DNA from: JAVBNU01 sp964617065 | Lineage (GTDB): Bacteria; Cyanobacteriota; Vampirovibrionia; Gastranaerophilales; Gastranaerophilaceae | Length of the DNA stretch: 59,316 nt | Direction: 5' to 3' | Assembly (NCBI GenBank): GCA_964617065.1 | Contig: CAZTVM010000002.1 | Coordinates: 1-59,316, forward strand | Shown: positions 17,869 to 27,025 of the stretch, piece by piece | Layout of the letters: every line of letters begins with the position of its first letter | Numbering within the stretch: the stretch's first letter is position 1 | Program-made: the position numbers and the translations under genes | Notes under the pieces: generated by a model | What the model was told of the DNA's origin: nothing | What the model saw: only the letters and a program-made list of their open reading frames with translations | The model's database searches: none

Positions 17869-18987
17869 CTATTTTATTTGTATTGGCATAATCAAACACA
17901 AATAATTATCATTTTTTTCTTGTTTAAACAAAGAAGCTGACAAACTTCCATTTAACCCAATGGTTATATTTTCTCCATCCATTACTTTTAAACAATCAAT
18001 CATATATTTGTAATTAAAAGCAATTGCCATTTCTTCATCACTATAATCTATTTCCAAAACATCTTCAGATGCTCCGGCAGAAGGAGTATCTGCAGTTAAA
18101 TATAATTTGTTTTCTTCTAATTTTAGTTTAACAATATTCATTTTTTCATTGACCATAACAGAAACTCTGTCAAGTGCGCAAGTGAGGGCTTCTTTGTTTA
18201 CATATACTATTTTACTGCAACTTTTGGGTATTAGTTGTTGATATGGCGGATATTGACCTTCTAGCAATCTTGAATATAAATAAACGTTGTTTACATTAAA
18301 AACAATTTGCGTTTTATTCAAAAATATATTTATGTTTTCAGATATTTCAATACTACAGATTCTTTGAATTTCAGACAACGTTTTTGCAGGAATTATAATA
18401 GATATTTCTTTTTCTTTTTTATTATTTATTTCTTCTTTGCTTTGAGTAAGTCTGTTTCCATCAGTTGCTGCCATTTCTAATATGTTTTTTGATACGGAAC
18501 AAAAAACTCCGCTAATTACATTTTTAGATTCAAAATTTGCTGCAGCAAAAGCAGTTTTTCTGATTGCATTCAAAAAAGGTTTTGATTCAATTAAAATTTC
18601 TTCTTCATTCTTTAAATCTTCAACATTAAAAACTTTTGGAAATTCACTGGCACCAATCCCTACAACATCAAAAACTGCATTTTCGCAAGATATTTTAACG
18701 CTGTTGTTTTCAGAATTTATTTTAAATTCAACTGGTTTATCAGGCAATTTAGAAGCTATTTCAAATAAAGTTCGGGCAGGAAGTGTTATTTTTCCATCTT
18801 CTTTAACCTGCGCAATACAAGAAGAAACTATTGAAATATCTAAGTCTGTTGCGGTAAATTTTATTACATTATTTTCTGCTTCTATTAAAATATTTGCAAG
18901 AATTGGTTGTATTCCCTTTCCAATTGTCGCCTTTTCCACAATTTTTAAATTATTCAAAAAATCTTCTTTTTCAATCAAAAAATTCAT
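17869..18987 (-). CDS. dnaN: DNA polymerase III beta sliding clamp
   Basis: 372 residues, the standard three-subdomain clamp length, starting MNFLIEKEDFLNNLKIVEKA and ending in the MPIQIK-type C-terminus (canonical MPMRL) that follows the client pocket. It encircles DNA and holds polymerase III and other clamp clients. A GAGG site precedes the ATG. It is not next to dnaA or recF; instead it heads a unit with thrB and a sugar transporter, behind a very AT-rich leader. Confidence 0.96.
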   Translation of the reverse strand: MNFLIEKEDFLNNLKIVEKATIGKGIQPILANILIEAENNVIKFTATDLDISIVSSCIAQVKEDGKITLPARTLFEIASKLPDKPVEFKINSENNSVKISCENAVFDVVGIGASEFPKVFNVEDLKNEEEILIESKPFLNAIRKTAFAAANFESKNVISGVFCSVSKNILEMAATDGNRLTQSKEEINNKKEKEISIIIPAKTLSEIQRICSIEISENINIFLNKTQIVFNVNNVYLYSRLLEGQYPPYQQLIPKSCSKIVYVNKEALTCALDRVSVMVNEKMNIVKLKLEENKLYLTADTPSAGASEDVLEIDYSDEEMAIAFNYKYMIDCLKVMDGENITIGLNGSLSASLFKQEKNDNYLCLIMPIQIK

Positions 18988-19208
18988 ATTTTCTGCCTCT
19001 CTTTATTTATTATATATAAATATAATAATATATAAAAAAAATAATAGTAATAAAGCGTAAAAAAAATGTACAAAACTATACAAAAAACAAAGAGTATTTA
19101 ATAAAAAGATGTTCAAAAGGTGTTTATAAATATTTTAAAAATTGTTTAATAATTTTTGTTAAAAGATTTGAACTTTTTTTGAAAGGGTTTTGAACAAACA
19201 TTAAACAA
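18988..19208. other. AT-rich intergenic leader of dnaN with inverted repeats
   Basis: 221 bp, almost wholly A/T. Two nested inverted repeats are visible: an 11-bp arm at 19140-19150 with its partner at 19200-19210 (overlapping the GH13 stop), and GTTCAAAA at 19111-19118 with TTTTGAAC at 19188-19195. It must hold the dnaN promoter and perhaps the GH13 terminator. No cluster of DnaA boxes is seen. Confidence 0.5.
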
Positions 19209-21575
19209 TTAAAAATCAACTTTTTTATATACAAAAAGACCATTCTTTGAAAAATTATTTAAAGGGACTTTTAAAGAGTTGCTTATTGATAAAACAAAAG
19301 AATTTGGATTTTTGTTTTTTTCTCCTGAATATTTTTCATCATTTGTTGAAAAAATAAGTTCCCATTTTCCTTCCGGAAAATTAATTTCATAGTTTTTATA
19401 GTCAAAATCACTATAATTTCCAATTACGAATAAATCATTTCTTTTATTTTTATTATGAAGATGCAATCCAAGAATACTTGAACTGCTGTGTACAACCATA
19501 TTTTCACTCAAAATCTTTCCATCTTGTAATGAAGAATTTTTTTCGACAAGTTCATTTAAATCTTTAATAAAAAGTTTTAGTCTGTGCTCATTATTGTATG
19601 AAAAAGAATTTAATTTAGAGTCTAAAAAAGCAGGTTTCCCACAATCATAGCCCTTTTCTTCAGAGGCTATTTCATTATGGATAGGATTACTGACTTTTCT
19701 AAAAAACTTAAAGAAGCTCAAAGAAAAAGGGTCTCCTTGAAAAATCATTTTGGGTCCAGGGGAACACATTGTAGTTGCAAACGCTAATCGGTTTATTGCA
19801 AAAATATTGTCAACAACAGGTTTTAAAGAAATAGGAGGTATATCTTTTATAATATGGTTTCTTTTTAAAAAGTTTTTTCTTTCAAAAGAATTCATTTTTT
19901 CATAATCTCCTGAAAGAAAAGATTTTAAAATTTCGTGACCTGCTTTTGCAGAGCGCTGTCCTCTTTCTTTTTCATTTTCTCCTTCTGTATTATAAAAAAG
20001 TCCGAGTTTTGAAACGAACAATTTGTCTAAAAGCCTAGTTCCATCAAGATTTCCAATTTCGTCATGACTCATAGTGTATTTAACACGATTTTCTGAAAAT
20101 AGTATTTTTATAGCAAGTTCGTATATGTTTTTATGATGATTTTCCCAATTTCCAAGAGAAACAGCCATTATTTCTTTGTGGTAAGGAAAGTTCCATTCTG
20201 AATCAAAACCAAGGTTTAAAAAAGGTTGAAAAATAGATGTGTTTTCAAGACTTTTAATACTTTTTACATGCGTTTTTTCAGGTTTATTAAAACATTCTTC
20301 TTCTTCTGAAAGAGGATTTGTTACACGAGAGTCATTATTTCTTCCGTCTTCGGCTATTAAAACAGCATGTGGAAAATGATAATGCACCTCTGTTGCAATC
20401 TTTTTCATTGTTTTGTCAGAATTCATAAACTTTGTCATATCTAATCTTAAACCATCACAGTGGTAGTCTTTTAGCCAGTTTAATGCGACATTGCAAATAT
20501 AGTCTTGAACAAATTTTGAATGTTCTCCTTCGTAATTAAAGGCTTCTCCCCAAGCCGTTTTGTTTTTATCAAAATATAAACCTGTTTGAGGAAGGCTATT
20601 TCCTTCCATTCCAATGTGGTTAGGAACCATATCTATAATTACATTTAAATTGTTTTTATGAGCTTCATCAATAAGCATTTTTAAATCATTTGGTTTTCCA
20701 AGATGTCGAGAAGGAGCAAAATTATCAACACCATCATATCCCCAGTTTACACCAAAAGTTCCTGCAACTGGCATTATTTCTATTGCATTAAATCCTAAAT
20801 TTTTAACATTTTTTAATTCAGAAAGAGCACCGTTAAAAGTTCCACCATCTGAAAAAGTTGGAATATTTATTTCTAAAATTCGTAGGTTTTGCATTTTCAT
20901 AAGATTTATTGGTTTTAAATGAGCCAAACGAGAAACTTTTTGAGAATTTTTATTATTGTTCCAGCTTTTTTCATTTGAACTCCATTTGTAGCTACAAGGA
21001 TTATGCAAAACAGACCAACTAAAAATACTGTTTTGTTCTTTTGAATAAGGGTCTTTAACTCCATAAATATCGGAGCTCTGGTTATCGTTAGGAGCAACGA
21101 TAAATCTATATTCATCTCCGTAATTAACTTTATGAGGAGTTACACACTCATATACGCCATTCTCCGAAGGTTTCATTTCTATTATTACAGAAGAAGCGGC
21201 TTTTGAGGAATTTTTAATTTTTTTAATTTGTTTTGAAAAATTTTCAACGAAAGAAATATTGCTAACGTCAAAATATTTATCTGTTTTTAATTTAGACGAA
21301 GGATTTTTTATTTCGACCCAAACAGAAGGCGAAGAAGTTTCTGTTTGAGGAAAACTAAAAAGTTTGAAATGTCCAAAACCGTTTGAGTCTATTTTGGCTC
21401 CCCAACTTTCATGTTCTGCTTTTGAGTGCCCAAAATTAATATAGTTGTGTAAAAAGTCTTTATTGACAGGGTGAAAAAAATTTGTTTGCGAAGAAAAAGG
21501 ACAAGTAGTACTTTTTTCTGCAATCTGTTTTTTTTCAAAATAAATATTTTTTTCTTTTATCGCTGATATTTTCAT
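19209..21575 (-). CDS. GH13 alpha-glucan enzyme (branching enzyme or TreZ-like)
   Basis: 788 residues from the ATG at 21575; a TTG 14 codons earlier is less likely. An N-terminal beta domain (about 45-170, CBM48-like) precedes a (beta/alpha)8 barrel with the four GH13 regions: DMVPNHIG, GLRLDMT (nucleophile near 379), LIAEDG (acid/base near 409) and MSHDE. The stretch GMEGNSLP...WGEAFNYEG...NWLKDYHCDGLRLD resembles maltooligosyl-trehalose trehalohydrolase, whereas SHDE fits branching enzymes, so I leave the symbol blank. With glgC in the window it probably belongs to glycogen metabolism. Confidence 0.8.
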   Translation of the reverse strand: MKISAIKEKNIYFEKKQIAEKSTTCPFSSQTNFFHPVNKDFLHNYINFGHSKAEHESWGAKIDSNGFGHFKLFSFPQTETSSPSVWVEIKNPSSKLKTDKYFDVSNISFVENFSKQIKKIKNSSKAASSVIIEMKPSENGVYECVTPHKVNYGDEYRFIVAPNDNQSSDIYGVKDPYSKEQNSIFSWSVLHNPCSYKWSSNEKSWNNNKNSQKVSRLAHLKPINLMKMQNLRILEINIPTFSDGGTFNGALSELKNVKNLGFNAIEIMPVAGTFGVNWGYDGVDNFAPSRHLGKPNDLKMLIDEAHKNNLNVIIDMVPNHIGMEGNSLPQTGLYFDKNKTAWGEAFNYEGEHSKFVQDYICNVALNWLKDYHCDGLRLDMTKFMNSDKTMKKIATEVHYHFPHAVLIAEDGRNNDSRVTNPLSEEEECFNKPEKTHVKSIKSLENTSIFQPFLNLGFDSEWNFPYHKEIMAVSLGNWENHHKNIYELAIKILFSENRVKYTMSHDEIGNLDGTRLLDKLFVSKLGLFYNTEGENEKERGQRSAKAGHEILKSFLSGDYEKMNSFERKNFLKRNHIIKDIPPISLKPVVDNIFAINRLAFATTMCSPGPKMIFQGDPFSLSFFKFFRKVSNPIHNEIASEEKGYDCGKPAFLDSKLNSFSYNNEHRLKLFIKDLNELVEKNSSLQDGKILSENMVVHSSSSILGLHLHNKNKRNDLFVIGNYSDFDYKNYEINFPEGKWELIFSTNDEKYSGEKNKNPNSFVLSISNSLKVPLNNFSKNGLFVYKKVDF

Positions 21576-21678
21576 TAAACAATCCACAGTCTCTATAAAA
21601 ATACAAAACCTCAACAAAAAAAATTTTACAAAAAAAATATATAAAAAAGAAAAATTAATAAAAAACTTAACATTTACA

Positions 21679-21704
21679 AAAAGTGTCCGAGTTTTTAACT
21701 CGGA
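21679..21704 (-). terminator. Terminator of the two-gene lineage-specific operon
   Basis: Nine-bp perfect stem GTCCGAGTT / AACTCGGAC with a 3-base loop at 21684-21704; reading minus it is followed by ACTTTTT. It lies 46 bp past the stop at 21750. Confidence 0.78.
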
Positions 21705-21749
21705 CAGTGAATGTATTATGAAAAGGTAGGAGTTAAATTTGATTTTAAA

Positions 21750-22574
21750 TTAGCTACCAATATTTTCAATGTTTTTCTTATCTCCTTCAAGACCTTCTTT
21801 AAGCATCTTTTTTACGACATCATTTTGTGCATCAATCATTTTAACAACCGTTTCAATATTTTTAACTTTGTTTGATAAAATAGTGTCTGCGTTGTTTTGA
21901 ATATTGCTGGTTACGTTATTATAAGCAGCTAAGGCAGCGCTGCTCGTACCCTGCATTAGATTCCCCATCAAAGCTGCAGGTAAACCAAAAGTGTCTAAAT
22001 AAGGAGCTGCAGCTGTCATAATGCCTCCCCAACCGGAAATAATACCAGCCAAAGGGAGAGTCCAATTCGTGCCGGATACACCAAAACCACTTGCTGTACC
22101 CAATCCGTAAGCTGCAGCGTTCACACCTGCCATATTTGCTAAGTCGTTAGCTGTTGATAAATCTGCTGCATATCCTGTTATATCATAGCTTGACCCAGAA
22201 CCAAATCCCCACATCACAGGAGCGGCGTATCCCGGAAAACCACTATAATTACCGACGTCACCAATTCCAAAAGAGGCAGTTCCTCCATCTACAGTAGAAG
22301 TACCACCTGTCATTGGCGACCAATAAGAAGTACCTGGAATATTCATCGTCGTGTTTCCACCCATAGCTGTCATGAAAGAACTTGGTGAAATCAATCGGGC
22401 TAATTGCCAAAGAAAATTGCCCGCTGTTCCAAAACCGGAGCCGGTTGATGTTGAACCACTTACGGTTAAATCTCTTAATTTATCATAGGTTTCAAAAAGT
22501 TGAGCTTTTGCGTCACTACTGGCTTTTGAGTATTTATTTGAGATTACTAAATAATGATCATATTTGTAAGACAT
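21750..22574 (-). CDS. Gly/Ala/Ser-rich protein of unknown function
   Basis: 274 residues. Residues 1-40 are hydrophilic (helical), the centre (about 40-215) is very rich in Gly, Ala, Thr and aromatic residues with no transmembrane helix, and the last 50 residues form a likely amphipathic coiled coil (NIETVVKMIDAQNDVVKKMLKEG). No family recognised. It lies 30 bp after the MGMAASQARFLG protein with an AAGGAAAG site, so the two are co-expressed and may be exported or structural partners. Confidence 0.65.
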   Translation of the reverse strand: MSYKYDHYLVISNKYSKASSDAKAQLFETYDKLRDLTVSGSTSTGSGFGTAGNFLWQLARLISPSSFMTAMGGNTTMNIPGTSYWSPMTGGTSTVDGGTASFGIGDVGNYSGFPGYAAPVMWGFGSGSSYDITGYAADLSTANDLANMAGVNAAAYGLGTASGFGVSGTNWTLPLAGIISGWGGIMTAAAPYLDTFGLPAALMGNLMQGTSSAALAAYNNVTSNIQNNADTILSNKVKNIETVVKMIDAQNDVVKKMLKEGLEGDKKNIENIGS

Positions 22575-22604
22575 TTTTCTTTCCTTTTCTTTTTTCTAAA
22601 GTTT

Positions 22605-23666
22605 TTATGCAAAAGTTTTGAATACACGTTCGACGTTATCTTCAATAACCTTTTTAACGGCTTCCAGTTCTGTGCTGAGGGCTTTTTGTTCGGTGTCAAG
22701 CTGTCTTAATTGTAATTCCAAACCACGGTCTTCTTGTTGTATAGCTTCGGTTTTTGCATTGATATCGGCTATTTCTTTTTCATACTGTGCATTTTTGTAA
22801 TTGTATTCAATCATCGCTTGATCATAAGCATCTTCGTCTTCTTCACTGTTGTATTTTAAATCGTAAGTAATATATTTTGAATTTCCGCCTAAGTATCCGC
22901 TAACACTTGAATACCTACCGGAAGAATCTTTGTCCCAAGAACAATCGGTCATTGTAATTGTTTTATCAAAAACTTTGTTTGAAAAATCGTAAAATTCTTG
23001 GGGTATTATTTCGGTTATATTGTTTTCGGGGACATATTTTCCTTGAATAAAATAAGCGGTACCGTTTTTCATGTAAGACCACAAAACATTGTTTTCTGAA
23101 GTTTTGTCAAAATCATAACCTTCAAGTAAAGCAGCCTGATATTCTTCATTGTTTAATATATCTTTTTTTGTAATAGTACCGTCTTCTGCCGTTTTTGATA
23201 CAACAAAAGGTGCACTTTCATCAAGCTGGACACCATCTTCTAAAATGGTTTTAAGTTTTGCTGTAGAGACGGCAGAGTTATTGTCGCCTGTTAATTGAGT
23301 TAATTCTTTACCTTGTAAATAGGCTTTATTGCCATCTCGGGTTATTTGAACTTCTTTGCCATTATTTACTTCTTGCGAATGAACCGTTGTTTTTTCAGTG
23401 GTTTTGGTAAGAGTAGCGGTTTCTGAGCCCAAGCCACTTGTGATTTCGTAATACGTATCTCCGTCTTCAAAGGTATAAGAAGTGTTGTAAAATTGTGTAA
23501 TATCAGGAGGAGTAGGCACATTAAGAGTCAACATTTGATTAAATAAATTGGCACTTTGCGTAGAAAGAGCAGTACGAGCCTGATTTATTTGTTGGGCGGA
23601 ATACTCAGTATTGTTTTTTCTTGCTGTTAAGCCTAAAAATCTGGCTTGCGAAGCTGCCATTCCCAT
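22605..23666 (-). CDS. Conserved MGMAASQARFLGLTARK-type protein
   Basis: 353 residues. The first about 45 residues (MGMAASQARFLGLTARKN...QINQARTALSTQSANLFNQM) form a conserved helical block that I have seen on several proteins of gut Melainabacteria; its function is not established. The middle is variable and beta-rich. The last 60 residues form a coiled coil (LQLRQLDTEQKALSTELEAV) ending in IEDNVERVFKTF. The layout of conserved helical ends around a variable centre recalls flagellar axial or hook-associated proteins, but it has no recognised flagellar domain. First gene of an operon with the Gly/Ala-rich protein. Confidence 0.7.
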   Translation of the reverse strand: MGMAASQARFLGLTARKNNTEYSAQQINQARTALSTQSANLFNQMLTLNVPTPPDITQFYNTSYTFEDGDTYYEITSGLGSETATLTKTTEKTTVHSQEVNNGKEVQITRDGNKAYLQGKELTQLTGDNNSAVSTAKLKTILEDGVQLDESAPFVVSKTAEDGTITKKDILNNEEYQAALLEGYDFDKTSENNVLWSYMKNGTAYFIQGKYVPENNITEIIPQEFYDFSNKVFDKTITMTDCSWDKDSSGRYSSVSGYLGGNSKYITYDLKYNSEEDEDAYDQAMIEYNYKNAQYEKEIADINAKTEAIQQEDRGLELQLRQLDTEQKALSTELEAVKKVIEDNVERVFKTFA

Positions 23667-23863
23667 CTTTTTATATTCTCCATATACTATTTTCTAACCT
23701 ACAAAAACTCTTACGACACACTTGTGTAAAAACTTTAATTTTTTGTTGGAAAAACATACTTTTTTCTTCACAAAACTTTATATTTTTAAAAATCATCACA
23801 TTTAAAACCCTACTATAACTAACTTTTATGTAAGTTTAAGGATTTTTTAGCAAAAGTCAAAAA

Positions 23864-25648
23864 TTAAGAAATTTGTCTTATAAGCTCATGTGCTTCTTCA
23901 AAATCAGGGAAAAGTTCTACTGCATCATTTAAGTAGTTCAAAGCTGCATCGTTTTGTCCTAGTGCAATTTCACATTTAGCAAGATTGTATAAGATGTTTA
24001 TATTTCCTTCATTTTTCTTTAAAAGGTTTTTAAAAATTTCTTTTGAGTCTTGATATTCTTTCAATTCCAAGTGACAAATTGCGAGTAAGTTTATTATTTC
24101 GTCGTTACTATTAAAAGAGTCAAGTGCATATAAAACCTGTTTTGCAGATTCATATTTTTGTTCTGCAAAAAAAATACGAGCAAGACTAAAGGCTACTATT
24201 TGTTCTGTTGGTACAACTTTATATACATCTTCTAAGTAAATTTTTGCGTTTTGGAAATCATTTTGCTGTAAATAATTTAAACCTAAATACAGCTTAATAT
24301 TAAAGTTTTCAGGGTTGAGCTTAATCGCTGACAAGTAAATCTTTTCTGCCTCAGAATAATTTTGTATTTTGTGATAAAAATTCGCATATTCAAATAAAAT
24401 ATCAACATTCTCGGGTGCTAAATTAATAGCTGTCTTAAATTCATCTTTTGCGTAGTCGAAAAGATTTTGAGATAAATATATTACACCCAAGTCTTTGTGA
24501 GGCAAGGGATTTTCCGGTTCCAGCAAAGACACTTTTTTCAAAATTGCGATAGCTTTGTCTATATCATTTGTTTTTGCACAAATCATTGCGTAGTTATAAT
24601 AAATATTTGGTGAAACTTTGCCTCTTTTGAGAATACGAGACAAAAAATCTTTTACTTTTTCTGTTTGATTTGTTATAACATACAAATCGACCAATTTTTC
24701 TATTACACTAACGCTTGTTTTGTTAATCTTAAAAATTGACTCTAAAATAAAAATAGCTTTTTCATAATCGCCACTTTCTGTATAAGCAGTAGCTAAATTA
24801 TGTTGGTAATTAATGTTTTCAGGTTTTAATGTAACTAATGTGCTGTAAATTTTAATGGCTTCCTTCCATTTTTTTGCTCGAATGGCGGCAAATCCTAAAA
24901 CAGAGAGATTTGTTGTAGAGGCTTCTGTTTTGTATACTTTTTCAAAATGATTATAAGCTTCTTCATGTTTGCCATAAATTTGATAAATAGAGGCAATATT
25001 ATAATTGGTTAAAGCGTTGTTTTCGTCTAAAACAAGAGCTTTTTCATAATATTCTGTAGCCTTTTTGATATCGTTTAGTGCTAAATAAGCAGATCCAAGA
25101 TTGTTTATCATTTGGATATGTGTGGCATTGTGCTCCAATCCTTTTTCGAGCAACTCGATAACCTTTTTATAATCGTGCTTTATCATTGCAATTGTTGATA
25201 AAATGTAATAAATTTGATAATCTTTACCGTCTGACAAGGAAAAAGCTTTATTTCCATATAGTTGCGCCTTATCAATTTCCGATAACTTTATATAGAGAAC
25301 AGCCAAATTCTTGTAAACGTCAAGATAATCTTCTCGCAACTCAATAACTTTCAAATACTCGGTGATTGCTTCTTCCGGCATTTCTTTGTTATCATACAAA
25401 GTGGCTAAGTAAAAATGACTTGTTGCGTCGTCATGATCTAGTTTTATAGCTAATTCCAATGAGTCAATAGCTTTTTCATTTTCTTCTATGTTGATATAGG
25501 CTAAACTTAAAAGTCTCTGAATTTCATTGGTTGTTTCATTTTTTTCAAGAAAATTGTTTATTAAAACAATTATTTCTTGAAAATTTTTTTTGGTCAGAAG
25601 TTTATTTACTTGCTTTATTACCTTTTTTTCTTCACTTTCTCTGTTCAT
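23864..25648 (-). CDS. Large tetratricopeptide-repeat protein
   Basis: 594 residues made almost wholly of about 16 consecutive 34-residue TPR units, for example YYEKALVLDENNALTNYNIASIY-type A/B helices with the Ala8/Gly-Tyr/Ala20/Pro32 pattern. No signal peptide and no catalytic domain, so it is a cytoplasmic scaffold; partners unknown. It is divergently placed from the HD-GYP gene and has no strong ribosome site. Confidence 0.85.
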   Translation of the reverse strand: MNRESEEKKVIKQVNKLLTKKNFQEIIVLINNFLEKNETTNEIQRLLSLAYINIEENEKAIDSLELAIKLDHDDATSHFYLATLYDNKEMPEEAITEYLKVIELREDYLDVYKNLAVLYIKLSEIDKAQLYGNKAFSLSDGKDYQIYYILSTIAMIKHDYKKVIELLEKGLEHNATHIQMINNLGSAYLALNDIKKATEYYEKALVLDENNALTNYNIASIYQIYGKHEEAYNHFEKVYKTEASTTNLSVLGFAAIRAKKWKEAIKIYSTLVTLKPENINYQHNLATAYTESGDYEKAIFILESIFKINKTSVSVIEKLVDLYVITNQTEKVKDFLSRILKRGKVSPNIYYNYAMICAKTNDIDKAIAILKKVSLLEPENPLPHKDLGVIYLSQNLFDYAKDEFKTAINLAPENVDILFEYANFYHKIQNYSEAEKIYLSAIKLNPENFNIKLYLGLNYLQQNDFQNAKIYLEDVYKVVPTEQIVAFSLARIFFAEQKYESAKQVLYALDSFNSNDEIINLLAICHLELKEYQDSKEIFKNLLKKNEGNINILYNLAKCEIALGQNDAALNYLNDAVELFPDFEEAHELIRQIS

Positions 25649-25698
25649 AGAAACATTTTATAACAAAAATATTTAATGTAACAATTTTTAAATTTTTA

Positions 25699-25743
25699 AT
25701 AATAAAAAAGCAATTTTAACAGAGAAAAAAGCTTTTTTATTAT
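25699..25743. repeat. Inverted repeat between the TPR and HD-GYP genes
   Basis: Thirteen-bp arms ATAATAAAAAAGC and its complement separated by about 19 bases, in the region between two divergent genes where a terminator is not expected. It may be a shared operator or a chance A/T structure. Confidence 0.4.
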
Positions 25744-25770
25744 AGTAATAGGAAAAGTGTGTAAACGTTG

Positions 25771-26481
25771 ATGTTGTTTTTTCGTGTGTTAAAAAAGTTT
25801 TGTATAAAAAAAATGTTTCTCAAATCTAAAGTATTTGAAAAATATGGTCAAGTTTCAAATACCTTTTTACAATGTCAAAATGAAATTAATCGCCTACTTT
25901 CTTTGGTTGCAGAAAAAGATAATTATACTCAAATTCATTCAAAGAAAGTGGCTCGTTATTCAGTAGCTTTCGCAAAATCTTTAAATTTGAAGGATGAAGA
26001 TATTGAAAAAATAAAGATAGCTGCTTTGCTTCATGATGTTGGAAAAATAGATATTCCTGATAGAATTTTGAAAAAAAATTCAAAATTAACGGAAGAAGAA
26101 AAATCTATCATGCAAAAACACACTCAATATGCGGCAAAACATATCAAACAAAGCAACCCCTTTTTAAAAGAAATTAGTACAATAGTACAATGCCACCATG
26201 AGCATTGGGACGGAAGCGGTTACCCTCGTAAATTAAAAAAAGAGGAAATTCCTTTTGAAGCAAGAATTATTGCTATTACTGACACATATCATGCTTTAAG
26301 TGGTAGAATTTATAAAGAGGGTATTTCACAAAAAGAAGCTTGTGAAGTTTTACAAAAAGGAGCCGGTTCACAATGGGATGCGGATTTGGTCGAAAAATTT
26401 ATAAAATTTATCCCTCAATATGAAAACGACTTTAAAAAGAATCAGGTACTAATACCAATTTTTGATATAATCACAAATTAA
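25771..26481 (+). CDS. HD-GYP domain protein, probable cyclic-di-GMP phosphodiesterase
   Basis: 236 residues. After about 45 residues of N-terminal sequence the HD-GYP domain is complete: IHSKKVARYS, the metal pair LLHDVGKIDIPDRIL, HTQYAAKHI, QCHHEHWDGSGYPRKL (GYP motif intact) and ITDTYHAL. It should linearise cyclic di-GMP to pGpG or GMP, affecting motility or surface life. There is no receiver or sensor domain. The start is uncertain (GTTGATG, ATG used). It overlaps the convergent 85-codon gene by 33 bp. Confidence 0.87.
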   Translation: MLFFRVLKKFCIKKMFLKSKVFEKYGQVSNTFLQCQNEINRLLSLVAEKDNYTQIHSKKVARYSVAFAKSLNLKDEDIEKIKIAALLHDVGKIDIPDRILKKNSKLTEEEKSIMQKHTQYAAKHIKQSNPFLKEISTIVQCHHEHWDGSGYPRKLKKEEIPFEARIIAITDTYHALSGRIYKEGISQKEACEVLQKGAGSQWDADLVEKFIKFIPQYENDFKKNQVLIPIFDIITN

Positions 26482-26706
26482 ACGACGAGAAGAAGGATTT
26501 GTTTTATTTACTATTTTTAAAAGTTTTTTGAAAAAACCTTCTTTTAAACCATCTAATTCTCTTTTGTAGACAGCCTTTTCAACTAAAATTTTATTGTATA
26601 ACTCATTTGTTATTTCTGAGATTTCTAAATGGGGTTGTAGCTGATTTAGCTTTGCTTTGCACTTCGCAATAAGATACTGCAACTCTGCTTTTCTGTTCTG
26701 TGCCAT
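26449..26706 (-). CDS. Small helical protein of unknown function
   Basis: 85 residues, mostly helical and basic, with heptad-like spacing at the N-terminus (LQYLIAKCKAKLNQLQPHL) and a basic C-terminus. No family recognised. It overlaps the 3' end of the HD-GYP gene tail to tail. An AAAGGA lies about 13 bases before the ATG, rather far. Amino-acid composition looks like a real gene. Confidence 0.5.
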   Translation of the reverse strand: MAQNRKAELQYLIAKCKAKLNQLQPHLEISEITNELYNKILVEKAVYKRELDGLKEGFFKKLLKIVNKTNPSSRRLICDYIKNWY

Positions 26707-26964
26707 CTAAATACATTCCTTTTCTATAAAACGATTGTTTCTATATTCTTTATCAAAATACTTACTCACCACATTTAACATAATATATGAATACTTATTT
26801 TTCTCAATCCACTAAAAAGTTTAAAAAATTTTTTGTAAATACTTTTAAAGTTTGACTTTTTTGTCACAACGGGTGTGTTTAAGAGAAGCCTGTAAAAACG
26901 GTTACTATAAACCAGATTTTAATTGTAAACATAAGTTACTATTTTTGTTAATAAATATTATTTT

Positions 26965-26993
26965 TTGATAAATTTTTTTATTTTGTATATAAT
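26965..26993 (+). promoter_or_regulatory. Strong sigma-70-type promoter
   Basis: TTGATA, exactly 17 bases, TATAAT, 32 bases before the start at 27026. The remainder of the 319-bp gap (26707-26964) shows no gene or known riboswitch. Confidence 0.75.
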
Positions 26994-27025
26994 CATATAA
27001 AATAGGTAAATTTGTGAGGTAAGAT

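Noticed and set aside
18932..18940. TTTTCCACA (cyanobacterial-type DnaA box) inside the 5' end of dnaN, and TGTGGAAAA at 20368-20376
   Set aside because: Only two isolated copies, both inside coding sequence; about one is expected by chance in this window. No cluster, so no origin is called.
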